Shown piece after piece: positions 1 to 9,712 of a stretch of 64,000 nucleotides of DNA (position 1 is its first letter; each line of letters begins with the position of its first letter). A program made the translations under genes and the position numbers. Below the pieces are notes generated by a model. That model worked only from the letters and a program-made list of their open reading frames with translations. It ran no database searches and had not been told where the DNA came from. Location of the stretch: the NCBI RefSeq assembly GCF_030419005.1, contig NZ_CP106951.1:4712001-4776000 (forward strand), read 5' to 3'. This DNA is from Eleftheria terrae. GTDB lineage: Bacteria > Pseudomonadota > Gammaproteobacteria > Burkholderiales > Burkholderiaceae_C.

Positions 1-1151
1 TCGCCGCTCGAATACGGCCGCTGGTTGTCACGCACGCGCTGGGCCATGTGGTCCATTTCCTTGGCGAACTCGTTCACCTCCGGCAGCGACGGCTGCAAGT
101 GGGTTTCCTGCCCGCCCACCACCCGCGCGCCGCGTAGCCGCAGGTTCTGGTAGGCGTAGGCCGGGTCCAGTTCGGCCCAGCCCTCGCTGCCCAGCAGCCG
201 CAGGAACTGCGAGCGGTGGGCGCCGTAGCTGGTGTGGCAGGTGGCGCGCAGGCCGCTGGGGAAGCGCAGCACGAAGCGGGCCGCTTCCTCCACCTCGCGG
301 AAGCGGGGATCGCCGGTGGGCCGGTCAATGTCGCCCCACACCTCGCTGGGTTCCTCGCCGGTCAGGAAGCGCACGCCGTTGATGCAGTAGATGCCCACAT
401 CCGGCAGCGGCCCGCCCCCGGCCAGGGCTTTCTTCAGCCGCCATTGCCCGGGGTCGCCCAGGTGGATGGCATTGGTGGAGATGAATTCCTTCAGGCGGCC
501 CAGGTGCTTCTCCTGCACCCAGCGCTGCAGCAAGCGGTTGTTCGGCTCGTACTGGCTGCGGTAGGCCACCATCAGCTGGCGTGCCGCCCGGCTGCAGGCG
601 TCGATCATCTGGCGGCATTCCGCCACGCTGTTGGCCATTGGTTTCTCGCACAGCACATGCTTGCCGGCCCGGGCAGCGCGCACGGTGTATTCGGCGTGCA
701 GGCCGTTGGGCAGCACGATGTAGACCACCTGCACCGCCGGGTTGTCGGCCAGCCGGTCGAAGCCCTGGTAGTCATAGATCGCGGTTTCCGCGATGCCGTA
801 ATGCCGGGCCACTTTCTGCGCCTTGGCCCGGTCGCCGCTGACCAGCGCCACCGCCTTGCAGTGGCGGGTCTGGCCGAAGGCCGGCAGGATCTCGTCCAGG
901 CTCAGGCGGCCCAGGCCGACCACCGCAAAGCCGACCCGCTGCGCCGGCGGGTCTCCCAGTTCGGACGGTTTTTCAGGCACTTCGCTCGGTGCCTGCGAGG
1001 GCGGCAGCGCGATGCGCGCGGTGTCGTCCGGTGAGGCGGCCAGCGCCGCCGCCGGCAGCCAGGGCACCAGGCTGCCACCGGCCATGCGGCGCAGGAAACG
1101 CCGGCGCTGCTCTTCCTGGGGTGCTGGCGCGGGAGGGCATCGGTCTTGCAT
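1..1151 (-). CDS. Glucose-fructose oxidoreductase-like Gfo/Idh/MocA family protein (3' end cut by window edge)
   Basis: NAD(P)-dependent oxidoreductase that most resembles periplasmic glucose-fructose oxidoreductase (GFOR) of Zymomonas. The ATG at 1151-1149 opens a twin-arginine-like export signal (RRRFLRR followed by an Ala/Leu-rich stretch, about residues 16-42). A Rossmann start FAVVGLGRLSLDEILPAF follows near residue 75. Then come IYDYQGFDRLADNP, the family's LPNGLHAEY and the catalytic-region motif AGKHVLCEKPM, and later GGGPLPDVGIYCINGVRFL, which are all GFOR-like. No stop codon occurs before base 1, so the C-terminus is missing; about 383 codons are visible. The export signal and motifs are seen in the sequence. 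Substrate (glucose/fructose or another sugar) is inferred from family. It may use tightly bound cofactor in the periplasm as GFOR does. Confidence 0.85.
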   Translation of the reverse strand, partial: MQDRCPPAPAPQEEQRRRFLRRMAGGSLVPWLPAAALAASPDDTARIALPPSQAPSEVPEKPSELGDPPAQRVGFAVVGLGRLSLDEILPAFGQTRHCKAVALVSGDRAKAQKVARHYGIAETAIYDYQGFDRLADNPAVQVVYIVLPNGLHAEYTVRAARAGKHVLCEKPMANSVAECRQMIDACSRAARQLMVAYRSQYEPNNRLLQRWVQEKHLGRLKEFISTNAIHLGDPGQWRLKKALAGGGPLPDVGIYCINGVRFLTGEEPSEVWGDIDRPTGDPRFREVEEAARFVLRFPSGLRATCHTSYGAHRSQFLRLLGSEGWAELDPAYAYQNLRLRGARVVGGQETHLQPSLPEVNEFAKEMDHMAQRVRDNQRPYSSG

Positions 1152-1357
1152 TCGCGATCTCCTACAGGGCGAGCCCGGGGCGGGCCCGCGTGCTTGCCGG
1201 CAAGGCCTGTGCCGCTGCACGAGGCGGGGCTGGCCGGCAGGGCCGAGGGGCGGGATCGCGCGGCGCCGGGGCGGCGCACGCTGGGGAGCCGGCGGGGCGC
1301 CGGGCTGCAGGAGGCGCAGGTGGCAGCTGCGCGTGGTGCGCAGCCTCCCCCGGCCGT

Positions 1358-3054
<1,697 letters not shown>

Positions 3055-3168
3055 GGGCGCCTCACAGTCGAGGAAAGTGGGCGGATTCTAGCGACCGGCG
3101 CCGGGGCTTGCGGCAGCGCACAAGACACGGGTTAGAAACGTGCGTCTAGTCGCTGCCGGGCTGGCCGC

Positions 3169-4020
3169 TCAGGCCGGCTGGTAGGACAGCCTCACGTAGA
3201 TGGGCGCGAAGGCCTCGGCCTGGGTGATCTCCAGCAGCCGCTCGCGCGCCAGCTCCAGCATGGCGATGAAGGTCACCACCAGCACCTGCGGCCCGCGGGT
3301 GGGGTCGAACAGGTCCTGGAACTCGACGAAGCGCCGGCCCTGCAGCGTGCGCAGCACCATGCTCATGTGCTCCCGCACCGACAGCTCCTCGCGGGTGATC
3401 TTGTGGTGCTGCGTCAGCTTGGCGCGCTTGAGGATGTCGAGCCAGGCGTCGCGCAGCTCGTCGAGGCTCACGTCCGGGAAGCGGGGCTTGAGAGACTGCT
3501 CGATGTGGACCTGGGCCCGCATGAAATCGCGCCCCAGCACCGGCAGGCGATCGAGCCCGGCGGCGGCCAGCTTGATCTGCTCGTATTCGAGCAGGCGGCG
3601 CACCAGTTCGGCGCGCGGGTCTTCCGGTTCCTGGCCTTCCTCGGTCTTCTTGGGCGGCAGCAGCATGCGCGACTTGATCTCGATCAGCATGGCGGCCATC
3701 AGCAGGTATTCCGAGGCGAGCTCCAGGTTGCTGCTGCGGATCTGGTCCACATAGCTCAGGTACTGGCGGGTCACCTCGGCCAGCGGGATGTCGAGGATGT
3801 TGAAGTTCTGCTTGCGGATCAGGTAGAGCAGCAGGTCCAGCGGCCCCTCGAAGGCCTCCAGGATCACTTCCAGCGCATCGGGCGGGATGTAGAGATCCAG
3901 CGGCATCTGGAACAGCGGCGAGCCGTACAGGCGCGCCACGGCGACCGGGTCGTCGGCGTCCGGGCGCAACTCGGCCGCGGCCGACTCCGGCAGGTCGGGG
4001 GCCAGGGTGTCGTCGTTCAC
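3169..4020 (-). CDS. scpA: Segregation and condensation protein A
   Basis: Kleisin subunit that bridges SMC heads and, with ScpB, forms the bacterial condensin that compacts and segregates chromosomes. The 283-aa product contains the ScpA signature block EAFEGPLDLLLYLIRKQNF near residue 53, the helical stretch SEYLLMAAMLIEIKSRMLLP, and a C-terminal winged-helix region ending YVRLSYQPA. The start is a GTG at 4020; about 45 acidic residues precede the conserved core, as in other Burkholderiales. scpB is not adjacent. A 145-bp gap separates it from the DUF3460 gene upstream; co-transcription is possible. Confidence 0.95.
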   Translation of the reverse strand: MNDDTLAPDLPESAAAELRPDADDPVAVARLYGSPLFQMPLDLYIPPDALEVILEAFEGPLDLLLYLIRKQNFNILDIPLAEVTRQYLSYVDQIRSSNLELASEYLLMAAMLIEIKSRMLLPPKKTEEGQEPEDPRAELVRRLLEYEQIKLAAAGLDRLPVLGRDFMRAQVHIEQSLKPRFPDVSLDELRDAWLDILKRAKLTQHHKITREELSVREHMSMVLRTLQGRRFVEFQDLFDPTRGPQVLVVTFIAMLELARERLLEITQAEAFAPIYVRLSYQPA

Positions 4021-4165
4021 GTCGGCAGCGCAGGGCGGCAGGCGCCCTGCGGGGGGAGCGGCCGGCGCCGCGGGGGCATCAGGGGCAGGGCGGAAGGCAA
4101 AGGTATTCCCTCGGCAGGCGGGCCCGATGGCGGCGGTGGCAAGGCGGCGCGGCGGCGGACGCGGT

Positions 4166-4375
4166 TCAGTCGGAGGAGCCCTTGGTCTGGTAGACGTAGG
4201 CTTGCTGGGCGACGCGGGCCGCCTGGTATTCGGACTGCGCCTGGCGGTCGAGGTTGCGGTCCCACAGCAGCGAGCGGCCTTCGCGCTGCTCCTGCTCGAG
4301 CGTGGGGTTCTTGGCCTTCAGCTCGTCGATGAACTGCGTGATGTCGGACTTGTAGGGTTTCCAGAACAGCGGCAT
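4166..4375 (-). CDS. DUF3460 family protein
   Basis: Small 69-aa protein starting MPLFWKPYKSDITQFIDEL at 4375, followed by KAKNPTLEQEQREGRSLLWD. This is the conserved pattern of DUF3460, a family I know from Betaproteobacteria and usually next to scpA, as here. It is soluble, charged and probably mostly alpha-helical, with no signal peptide. Function is unknown. The chosen ATG lies at the start of the conserved block; upstream in-frame codons are Pro/Arg-rich and look non-coding. The divergent lipoprotein gene starts 125 bp away. Confidence 0.85.
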   Translation of the reverse strand: MPLFWKPYKSDITQFIDELKAKNPTLEQEQREGRSLLWDRNLDRQAQSEYQAARVAQQAYVYQTKGSSD

Positions 4376-4499
4376 GGTCGGGCGGCGGGTGCTCCGCGGC
4401 AGAGTCAGGGAGGGACCATTTCGGAACTTTGGCAGGCTCGGCACACGCCGGGCGCCTGCGGTGGTGAAATGGCGCCAACGATTTTACCGGGGGACGGCG

Positions 4500-4997
4500 A
4501 TGCGCACATTCCTGCTGCCTGCGCTCGTGATATGTGGCGCACTGTTGTGGTTGGCCGGCTGCGACGCGCAGCGGGTCGGCAAGCTGGAGGAGGGGGTGGC
4601 CACCGAGGCCGATGTGCGGGCGCAATTCGGCGAGCCCGATGCCGTGTATGCCGACGAGGACGGCAGCCGCACGCTGGAGTACCCGCGCCAGCCCGAGGGG
4701 CAGCGCAACTACATGATCACCATCGGCCCGGACGGCCGCATGAGCGCCTTGCGCCAGGTGCTGCAGCCGGCGGTATTCGCCCAGGTCACCCCGGGCCTGG
4801 ACAAGGCCCAGGTGCGTCGCCTGCTCGGCCGGCCTGGCAAGATGCAGTCCTTTCCGCTGAAGGACGAGGAAGTCTGGGACTGGCGCTACCTGGACGGCAA
4901 CGAGAACCGGGTGTTCAGCGTTGTTTTCGATCCGCAGGGGCGGGTGATCGATACGGCGAGCCAGATCGATCCGCGGGAGACGCAGGGCGGGGCGTGA
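4500..4997 (+). CDS. Outer-membrane lipoprotein, SmpA/OmlA (BamE-like) fold
   Basis: A 165-aa lipoprotein. The first 20 residues form a lipoprotein signal with lipobox LAGC (Cys about residue 19). The mature part has two BamE-like alpha-beta repeats: VGKLEEGVATEADVRAQFG and later VTPGLDKAQVRRLLGRPGK, each an SmpA/OmlA-type 'G-x-t-x-x-d-V-x-x-l-G-x-P' pattern. This suggests a role in envelope integrity or outer-membrane assembly, but it is a two-repeat relative, not BamE itself. The ATG at 4500 begins the signal peptide; the upstream in-frame sequence is not plausible. Function is inferred from the fold only. Confidence 0.8.
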   Translation: MRTFLLPALVICGALLWLAGCDAQRVGKLEEGVATEADVRAQFGEPDAVYADEDGSRTLEYPRQPEGQRNYMITIGPDGRMSALRQVLQPAVFAQVTPGLDKAQVRRLLGRPGKMQSFPLKDEEVWDWRYLDGNENRVFSVVFDPQGRVIDTASQIDPRETQGGA

Positions 4998-5052
4998 GGA
5001 GGGGCGGCTGCAGCTCGACGCGCCGTCCTGCCTGCCGATCCGGTCGCTTTTG

Positions 5053-5433
5053 GCGACGGTACCCCTTCACCTCGTAGTCGCTGAGCGGAAACGCCGACTC
5101 TTTCACACGCCGATCCTGGTTGCCACCGAAAACACGGACGAAGGTCGGCGTCTTCGCAATGAAGAAGCCGACGTGGTAGCCGGAAGTCGATCCTGTTTTC
5201 CGGGTATGGCCAGCGGTTTTCTTCTTGAGAACCACGATGTCGCCGGCCCTCGGGGCGTCCACCGCAGTTCCCCAGTGGAGCCAGCTCTTGGCCGTCGCGC
5301 TTTTTGTTCCCTGCCCGCCTGCTTGCTGCACCACCCAGTTCACGAATCACGAGCACCAGGCCGTCTCGTCATCGGTCGCTCGGTACGGCATGGTCTGGTG
5401 AGACTCGACGATGCGGGAATGGAAGATCGCGCC
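5053..5433 (-). pseudogene. Degenerate tandem copy of the CHAP-domain gene
   Basis: This stretch aligns codon by codon with the C-terminal half (residues about 104-230) of the intact CHAP protein encoded just upstream: AWCS-FVNWVVQQAG, AKSWLHWGT, GDIVVLKKKTAGH, TGSTSGYHVGFF, GGNQDRRVKES, FPLSDYEVKGYRR. The codon after the catalytic Cys-Ser is TGA (5349-5347), where the intact copy has TCA (Ser). The normal terminal stop after GYRR is replaced by a sense codon (CAA), so the frame would read on into the neighbouring lipoprotein gene. Homology starts directly after the stop of the intact copy, so this looks like a partial tandem duplication that has decayed. A restart at the ATT/ATG-like codons after the stop would lack the catalytic Cys. 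Confidence 0.82.
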
Positions 5434-5443
5434 TGTACGCGAA

Positions 5444-6136
5444 TCAGCGGCGGTAGCCTTTCACTTCGTAGTCGCTCAACGGAAACGATGACTCTTTCAC
5501 TCGCCGACTCTGATTTCCGCCGAGAACATGCACATGGGTGGCGGTCTTCGACAAGAAGAAGCCGACGTGGTAGCCCGAAGTAGATCCGGTTGCCTGGCTA
5601 TGGCCGGAGGTCTTCTTCTTGAGAACCACAATATCTCCTGCCACCGGTTCAGGGACCGACGTTCCCCAGTTCAGCCAACTTTTCGCTGCCGCGCTGCCGG
5701 TTCCATGGCTACCCGCTTGCTGTACCACCCAGTTCACGAATGACGAGCACCAAGCGGTCTCGTCATCCGCTGCCTTATACGAAGTTGTTTTGTGGTATTC
5801 CAGGATGCGTGGGTTGTGCAGGCCAGCCTCCTGCTGCTGTCTGACGCCAACCTCGGCCACCGCCACCCTCAAATAGGGCGAGGAGTCGGCGAGAACTGAT
5901 CGCATCGAGGGAGGCGCTTGGACTGCCCTGAGGCCCAGCGCAGTTCTTGTCAGTGGCCCCACCCTGCCATCGGGATCCAGCCCCTTGAGCCGCTGATACG
6001 CCACCACTGCTTGCTGAGTGCGCAAGCCGAAATGCCCATCGACTTTCAGTGCGGGCCGAAACGGTAGAGCTCCGTTGAGCAGCAATTGCAGCTGGGTCAC
6101 GTCTGGACCGGTGTCATTGATGCGTGTGATCTTCAT
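5444..6136 (-). CDS. Peptidoglycan-binding and CHAP-domain (TIGR02594-like) cell-wall hydrolase
   Basis: A 230-aa protein with two modules. Residues 5-68 form a PG_binding_1 domain (GPDVTQLQLLL, VDGHFGLRTQQAVVAYQ, DPDGRVGPLT). Residues 85-230 form a CHAP/TIGR02594-type amidase domain with catalytic Cys in DETAWCSSFVNWV (C130) and His in GYHVGFF (H190), ending in the family's LGGNQ and GYRR. It probably cleaves peptide bonds in murein. No signal peptide is visible, so export would need a phage holin, type VI secretion or another route. The start ATG at 6136 has a GGGAGAA ribosome site. It follows an exported-protein gene by 22 bp, and a decayed copy of its C-terminal half lies downstream. Base composition is less GC-rich than the flanks, suggesting acquisition. 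Confidence 0.85.
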   Translation of the reverse strand: MKITRINDTGPDVTQLQLLLNGALPFRPALKVDGHFGLRTQQAVVAYQRLKGLDPDGRVGPLTRTALGLRAVQAPPSMRSVLADSSPYLRVAVAEVGVRQQQEAGLHNPRILEYHKTTSYKAADDETAWCSSFVNWVVQQAGSHGTGSAAAKSWLNWGTSVPEPVAGDIVVLKKKTSGHSQATGSTSGYHVGFFLSKTATHVHVLGGNQSRRVKESSFPLSDYEVKGYRR

Positions 6137-6158
6137 TACCGTTCTCCCTGTTCTTGGC

Positions 6159-6614
6159 CTACTCGTCGACGGAAGCGGTGACGAAGCGCCACCCTTCGGC
6201 TTGCTTCAAGAAGGTCCAGTTGGCGACGCTGAACTGGCGTCCCTCGGGCGTGCAGAACGAGTCAAGCAAGCGGGGGTGCGCCTTGACGAAGATCCTCATC
6301 GTGCTCGGAACGAACTCATGGCCCGGATCCGCCTTCATCAGCTGGGGCCACCACCTTCCCAGCTGATTGCGCGCGATGTGATGAACCTCGCTGTCATCGA
6401 GCTGGCCGATGATCTCGAGTGGAAATCTAGTGAGATCCGCGACGACGTTTAGATCGCCTCTCATCGCCGCCGCGCGAAACGTCTTCCAATAGTCCTGCGC
6501 GCTTTCGGGGCAGGGAGCGGCGGGTGGGGGCGCCGCCATGGCGATGCAGCCCGCGGAGAGCGCCGCGAGTGCAGCAGCGCATCGAGGCATCGTCCGAGTG
6601 ATGCGATGGTTCAA
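6159..6614 (-). CDS. Small exported protein of unknown function, possible immunity partner of the CHAP hydrolase
   Basis: A 151-aa product with a signal peptide (Arg near the N-terminus, then an Ala/Leu-rich core ending near AMAAPPP). The mature domain (about 120 residues: DYWKTFRAAAMRGDLNVVADLTRFPLEI and later WTFLKQAEGWRFV) looks like a small NTF2/SnoaL-like fold, but I do not recognise a named family. I chose a TTG start at 6614 because GGGAGA sits 6 bases upstream; an ATG 8 codons further in is the alternative. It is in an operon with the CHAP gene (22-bp gap). A periplasmic protein paired with a signal-less murein hydrolase fits an effector-immunity pair. That is inference only. Confidence 0.62.
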   Translation of the reverse strand: MNHRITRTMPRCAAALAALSAGCIAMAAPPPAAPCPESAQDYWKTFRAAAMRGDLNVVADLTRFPLEIIGQLDDSEVHHIARNQLGRWWPQLMKADPGHEFVPSTMRIFVKAHPRLLDSFCTPEGRQFSVANWTFLKQAEGWRFVTASVDE

Positions 6615-6866
6615 TTGAGTTCTCCCTCTGGCATTCAAAGAGGCGCCAGCGGTGGGGCGGTGTCATTCCGGCCCGGCCAGTGGCCATTGCAGAAGCGGTC
6701 GCGCAGGGGGCAGTCATCCAGTGCGTCCCAGTCATCCATTGAGAGTGTGCGCTTGCAGTCGCTCAACGAAAGGACTGTGCCAAGTTCCGGCGCGGTTGAC
6801 CACCCCGCTCCGACGGCTCCCCTGCAATCAAGGGGCGGATAATCTTCACAGGAGGGCGCCAGGCGC

Positions 6867-7826
6867 ATGCAGGAATTCGAGTTGAAGTACCAGGTGCCGC
6901 ATGACCGGTGGGCCGCATTGGCGGCGTCGCTTGGCGACGCCCCGGGCGGCAGCTTCATCCTGCTGCGTGCGGTGTATTTCGACACCCCCGGCCGCCATCT
7001 GGCACAAGCCGGCATTGCACTGCGGCTGCGGCGCGAAGGCGAGCAGCAGGTGCAAACCCTCAAAGCCATGGCGGCCGATGGCCTGACGCGGCTCGAGCAC
7101 AACGTGCCGCGCCTCGGGGCCGATGGGGTAGAGGCCGATCTGTCGCTGCATGACGGGACCCCGGCCGGCGAACGGCTACGGGCCGTGCTGCAGGCGGCGG
7201 GCCAGCCACTGCAGGCCGCCTATGTCACCGAGATGGAGCGGCTCACCGTCGGGGCCACCGTGGCGGAAGGCCGCGTCGAGCTGGCGCTGGACCGTGGCGA
7301 GATCCGCTCGGGCGGACGGGTGTTGGCGGTCGGCGAACTGGAGATCGAGCTGATCGAAGGCCGCCACGCCGCGGTGCTGCGGGCCGCCTGCGAGCAGATG
7401 GAGCGGCACGGCCTTTGGCTGGATGTCCGCTCCAAGGCCGAACGGGGCGACCGCCTCGCGCGCGGGGTGCAGGGCAGGCCGGCGCTGCCGGGCCGGGCCC
7501 TGGCAGCCAATGCCGCCGAAGGGGCGGCGGCAGCCTGGCGACGGCTGCTGGCGGCCCTGTTGCCCGGCTTGCTGCGGCACGCGAGCGAGCTGTGCGACGA
7601 GGACCAGGCCCAGCCGCAGGCGCTGCGCCAGGCCCAATGGCAGCGCCTGCGGGTGGACCTGCGACGCCTGCAGCGCGCGGCGGCCGGGCCGGCAGGCGAG
7701 CTGTCGGCGGCCTGCCGTGCCCTGCGCCTGCAACTGCCGGAGGCTGCCCGTGCCGGCGAAGTGCTGCGCAGCTCGCCGGCCCAGCGGCTGTGGCTCGACC
7801 TGCTTGCGGCGCGCTACGCCGCTTGA
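6867..7826 (+). CDS. CYTH-domain inorganic triphosphatase-like protein with short C-terminal helical domain
   Basis: A 319-aa protein. The N-terminal 200 residues form a CYTH domain with the signature ExExK at E3-F-E5-L-K7 and the later charged strands YFDTPGRHLAQAGIALRLRR and KAMAADGLTRLEHN. These tunnel enzymes hydrolyse tripolyphosphate or thiamine triphosphate with divalent metal. The C-terminal ~110 residues (LRVDLRRLQRA) resemble only a fragment of the CHAD domain that normally follows in YgiF-type proteins of about 430 aa, and the CHAD histidines are missing. AGGAGG lies about 12 bases upstream of the ATG. Transcribed alone. Confidence 0.85.
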   Translation: MQEFELKYQVPHDRWAALAASLGDAPGGSFILLRAVYFDTPGRHLAQAGIALRLRREGEQQVQTLKAMAADGLTRLEHNVPRLGADGVEADLSLHDGTPAGERLRAVLQAAGQPLQAAYVTEMERLTVGATVAEGRVELALDRGEIRSGGRVLAVGELEIELIEGRHAAVLRAACEQMERHGLWLDVRSKAERGDRLARGVQGRPALPGRALAANAAEGAAAAWRRLLAALLPGLLRHASELCDEDQAQPQALRQAQWQRLRVDLRRLQRAAAGPAGELSAACRALRLQLPEAARAGEVLRSSPAQRLWLDLLAARYAA

Positions 7827-7858
7827 GCGGCAGCGGGTGAGGCCTGCTCGCCCGGGCG

Positions 7859-9571
7859 TCAGCGCGGCAGGGCCGTCGCCGCCCGCTCGCTCGCGGCGGC
7901 CAGCGCCTCGCCGAGCGTGGGCAGCACTGTACCGGGCCCGAGTGCGTCTAGGAAACCACTGCGCTGCAGCAGGTCGCGCGGCTGTTCGGTCAGGGCACAC
8001 AGCAGCAGGCCCACGCGCTGGCGCTGCAGGCTGCGCTGCAACTGCATCAGGGCGTCCAGCCCGGTGCTGTCGATGGAGAGCAGCCGGCCCGCCTCCAGCA
8101 CCAGCACGCGCGTGTGCGGCCCCAGGTGCCGGGCGACCGATTCCACCTTTGCCACCGCGCCGAAGAACAGCGGGCCATACAGGCTCACCACCTGCACGCC
8201 CTCGGCGCTGCCCGGCGGCATCACCAGGGGTTCCACCCGAAACAGCGTGCTCATCCGGTAGATGAAAAACACGCAGGCCATCACCAGCCCGGCTTCCACC
8301 GCCACGGTGAGGTCGAACACGACCGTCAGGAAAAAGGTGCTCAGCAAGGTGATGCGGTAGGGCACCGTGAAGCGCAGCAGCCGAGCGAACTCGCGCCACT
8401 CGCCCATGTTCCAGGCGACGTGCAGCAGGATGCCGGCGAGCGCTGCCAGCGGCACATGCACCGCCAGCGGCGCCGCCACCAGCACGATGGCCAGCAGCGT
8501 CAGTGCGTGCACGATGCCGGCCACCGGGCTGGTGGCGCCCGAGCGCACGTTGGTGACGGTGCGGGCGAGGGTGCCGGTGGCCGGGATACCGCCAAAGAAC
8601 GGCGCCACCATGTTGGCCACGCCCTGGGCCATCAGCTCCTGGTCGGGATCGTGGCGCGGCAGGTGCGCCAGGTTGTCGGCCACCCTCGCGCACAGCAGCG
8701 ACTCGATCGCGCCGAGCAGGGCGATGGTAAGGGTGGGGATGAAGAGCTGCTTGGCCCCCTCCCAGGTGAAGTCCGGCACCTGGAAGGCCGGCAGCGCCTG
8801 CGGGATGCCACCGAAGCGCGAGCCGATGGTCTCCACCGGCAACGACCCGGCCGCGGTGGCAGCGGTGGCCAGCACCAGTGCCACGATGGGGCCCGGCAGC
8901 CGGGCGATGCGGGCCAGCCACCGGCCGTGCGGCGTCCCCAGCAGCGCGGCGGGCAGGGCGTACAGCTTGGGCCAGGCGGCCACCAGGCCCAGGCAGCCGG
9001 CCCCCAGGGCCAGTGCGACCGGATCAGCCGCGCCGAGGTGCAGGCTGATCAGGCGCACCTGCGCGAAGAAGTCGGCCGGCATGCCGGCGATGCGCAGGCC
9101 CAGCAGGTCCTTGAGCTGCGACAGTGCAATGAGCACCGCGATGCCGTTGGTGAAGCCGATCACGATGGTCACCGGGATGTAGCGCACCAGCACGCCCAGC
9201 CGGAACAGGCCCAGCAGGAACAGCAGTGCGCCGGCGAGCACGGTCGCGATCAGCAGGTTGCCGAAGCGGTAGCGCTGCACGATGCCGTAGACGATGACGA
9301 TGAAGGCACCGGCCGGCCCGCCGATCTGCACGCTGGAGCCGCCCAGCGCCGAGATCAGGAAGCCGGCGATGATGGCGGTGAAGATGCCCTGTTCCGGCTT
9401 CACGCCGGAGGCGATGGCAAACGCCATGGCGAGCGGCAGCGCCACGATGCCCACCGTGACGCCGGCCGAGATGTCGGCGGCCAGCCGCTGGCGGTCGTAG
9501 TGGCGCAACGCGCTGAGGATGCGCGGCCGGAACTCGGCCAGGGGCAGACGGGCGGGCCAACGAAGACGCAT
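7859..9571 (-). CDS. SulP-family anion permease with STAS domain
   Basis: A 570-aa inner-membrane transporter of the SLC26/SulP family, mediating sulfate, bicarbonate or dicarboxylate transport. The transmembrane part (about residues 25-420) begins with the SulP signature AGVTVGIVALPLAMAFAIASG and continues with GGPAGAFIVIV and GGIPATGTLARTVTN. A cytosolic STAS domain occupies about residues 450-560 (VVSLYGPLFFGAVAKVE, LEAGRLLSIDSTGLDAL). The start ATG at 9571 precedes MRLRWPARLPLAEF; an Arg/Pro-rich upstream extension is unlikely to be translated. Substrate cannot be told from the sequence. It is convergent with the CYTH gene and divergent from the glycerate kinase gene. Confidence 0.94.
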   Translation of the reverse strand: MRLRWPARLPLAEFRPRILSALRHYDRQRLAADISAGVTVGIVALPLAMAFAIASGVKPEQGIFTAIIAGFLISALGGSSVQIGGPAGAFIVIVYGIVQRYRFGNLLIATVLAGALLFLLGLFRLGVLVRYIPVTIVIGFTNGIAVLIALSQLKDLLGLRIAGMPADFFAQVRLISLHLGAADPVALALGAGCLGLVAAWPKLYALPAALLGTPHGRWLARIARLPGPIVALVLATAATAAGSLPVETIGSRFGGIPQALPAFQVPDFTWEGAKQLFIPTLTIALLGAIESLLCARVADNLAHLPRHDPDQELMAQGVANMVAPFFGGIPATGTLARTVTNVRSGATSPVAGIVHALTLLAIVLVAAPLAVHVPLAALAGILLHVAWNMGEWREFARLLRFTVPYRITLLSTFFLTVVFDLTVAVEAGLVMACVFFIYRMSTLFRVEPLVMPPGSAEGVQVVSLYGPLFFGAVAKVESVARHLGPHTRVLVLEAGRLLSIDSTGLDALMQLQRSLQRQRVGLLLCALTEQPRDLLQRSGFLDALGPGTVLPTLGEALAAASERAATALPR

Positions 9572-9712
9572 GTCGGTCTTGTGGCAATCGGCGTGCGGGC
9601 ATCGCCGGAGTGGCCGGGGTGGAGGGCAGGCGGCGCGCCGGCGCCGCCGCCATTCGACGTGGCCCCACGCTTCGGGCATGCTGCCTGACCCTTCTTGCCT
9701 TCCGTATTTGCC

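Noticed and set aside
8114..9688. 524-codon open frame on the plus strand across the SulP gene
   Set aside because: Composition (His, Gln, Arg, Gly) is typical of an antisense shadow; the SulP frame has clear membrane segments and a STAS domain.
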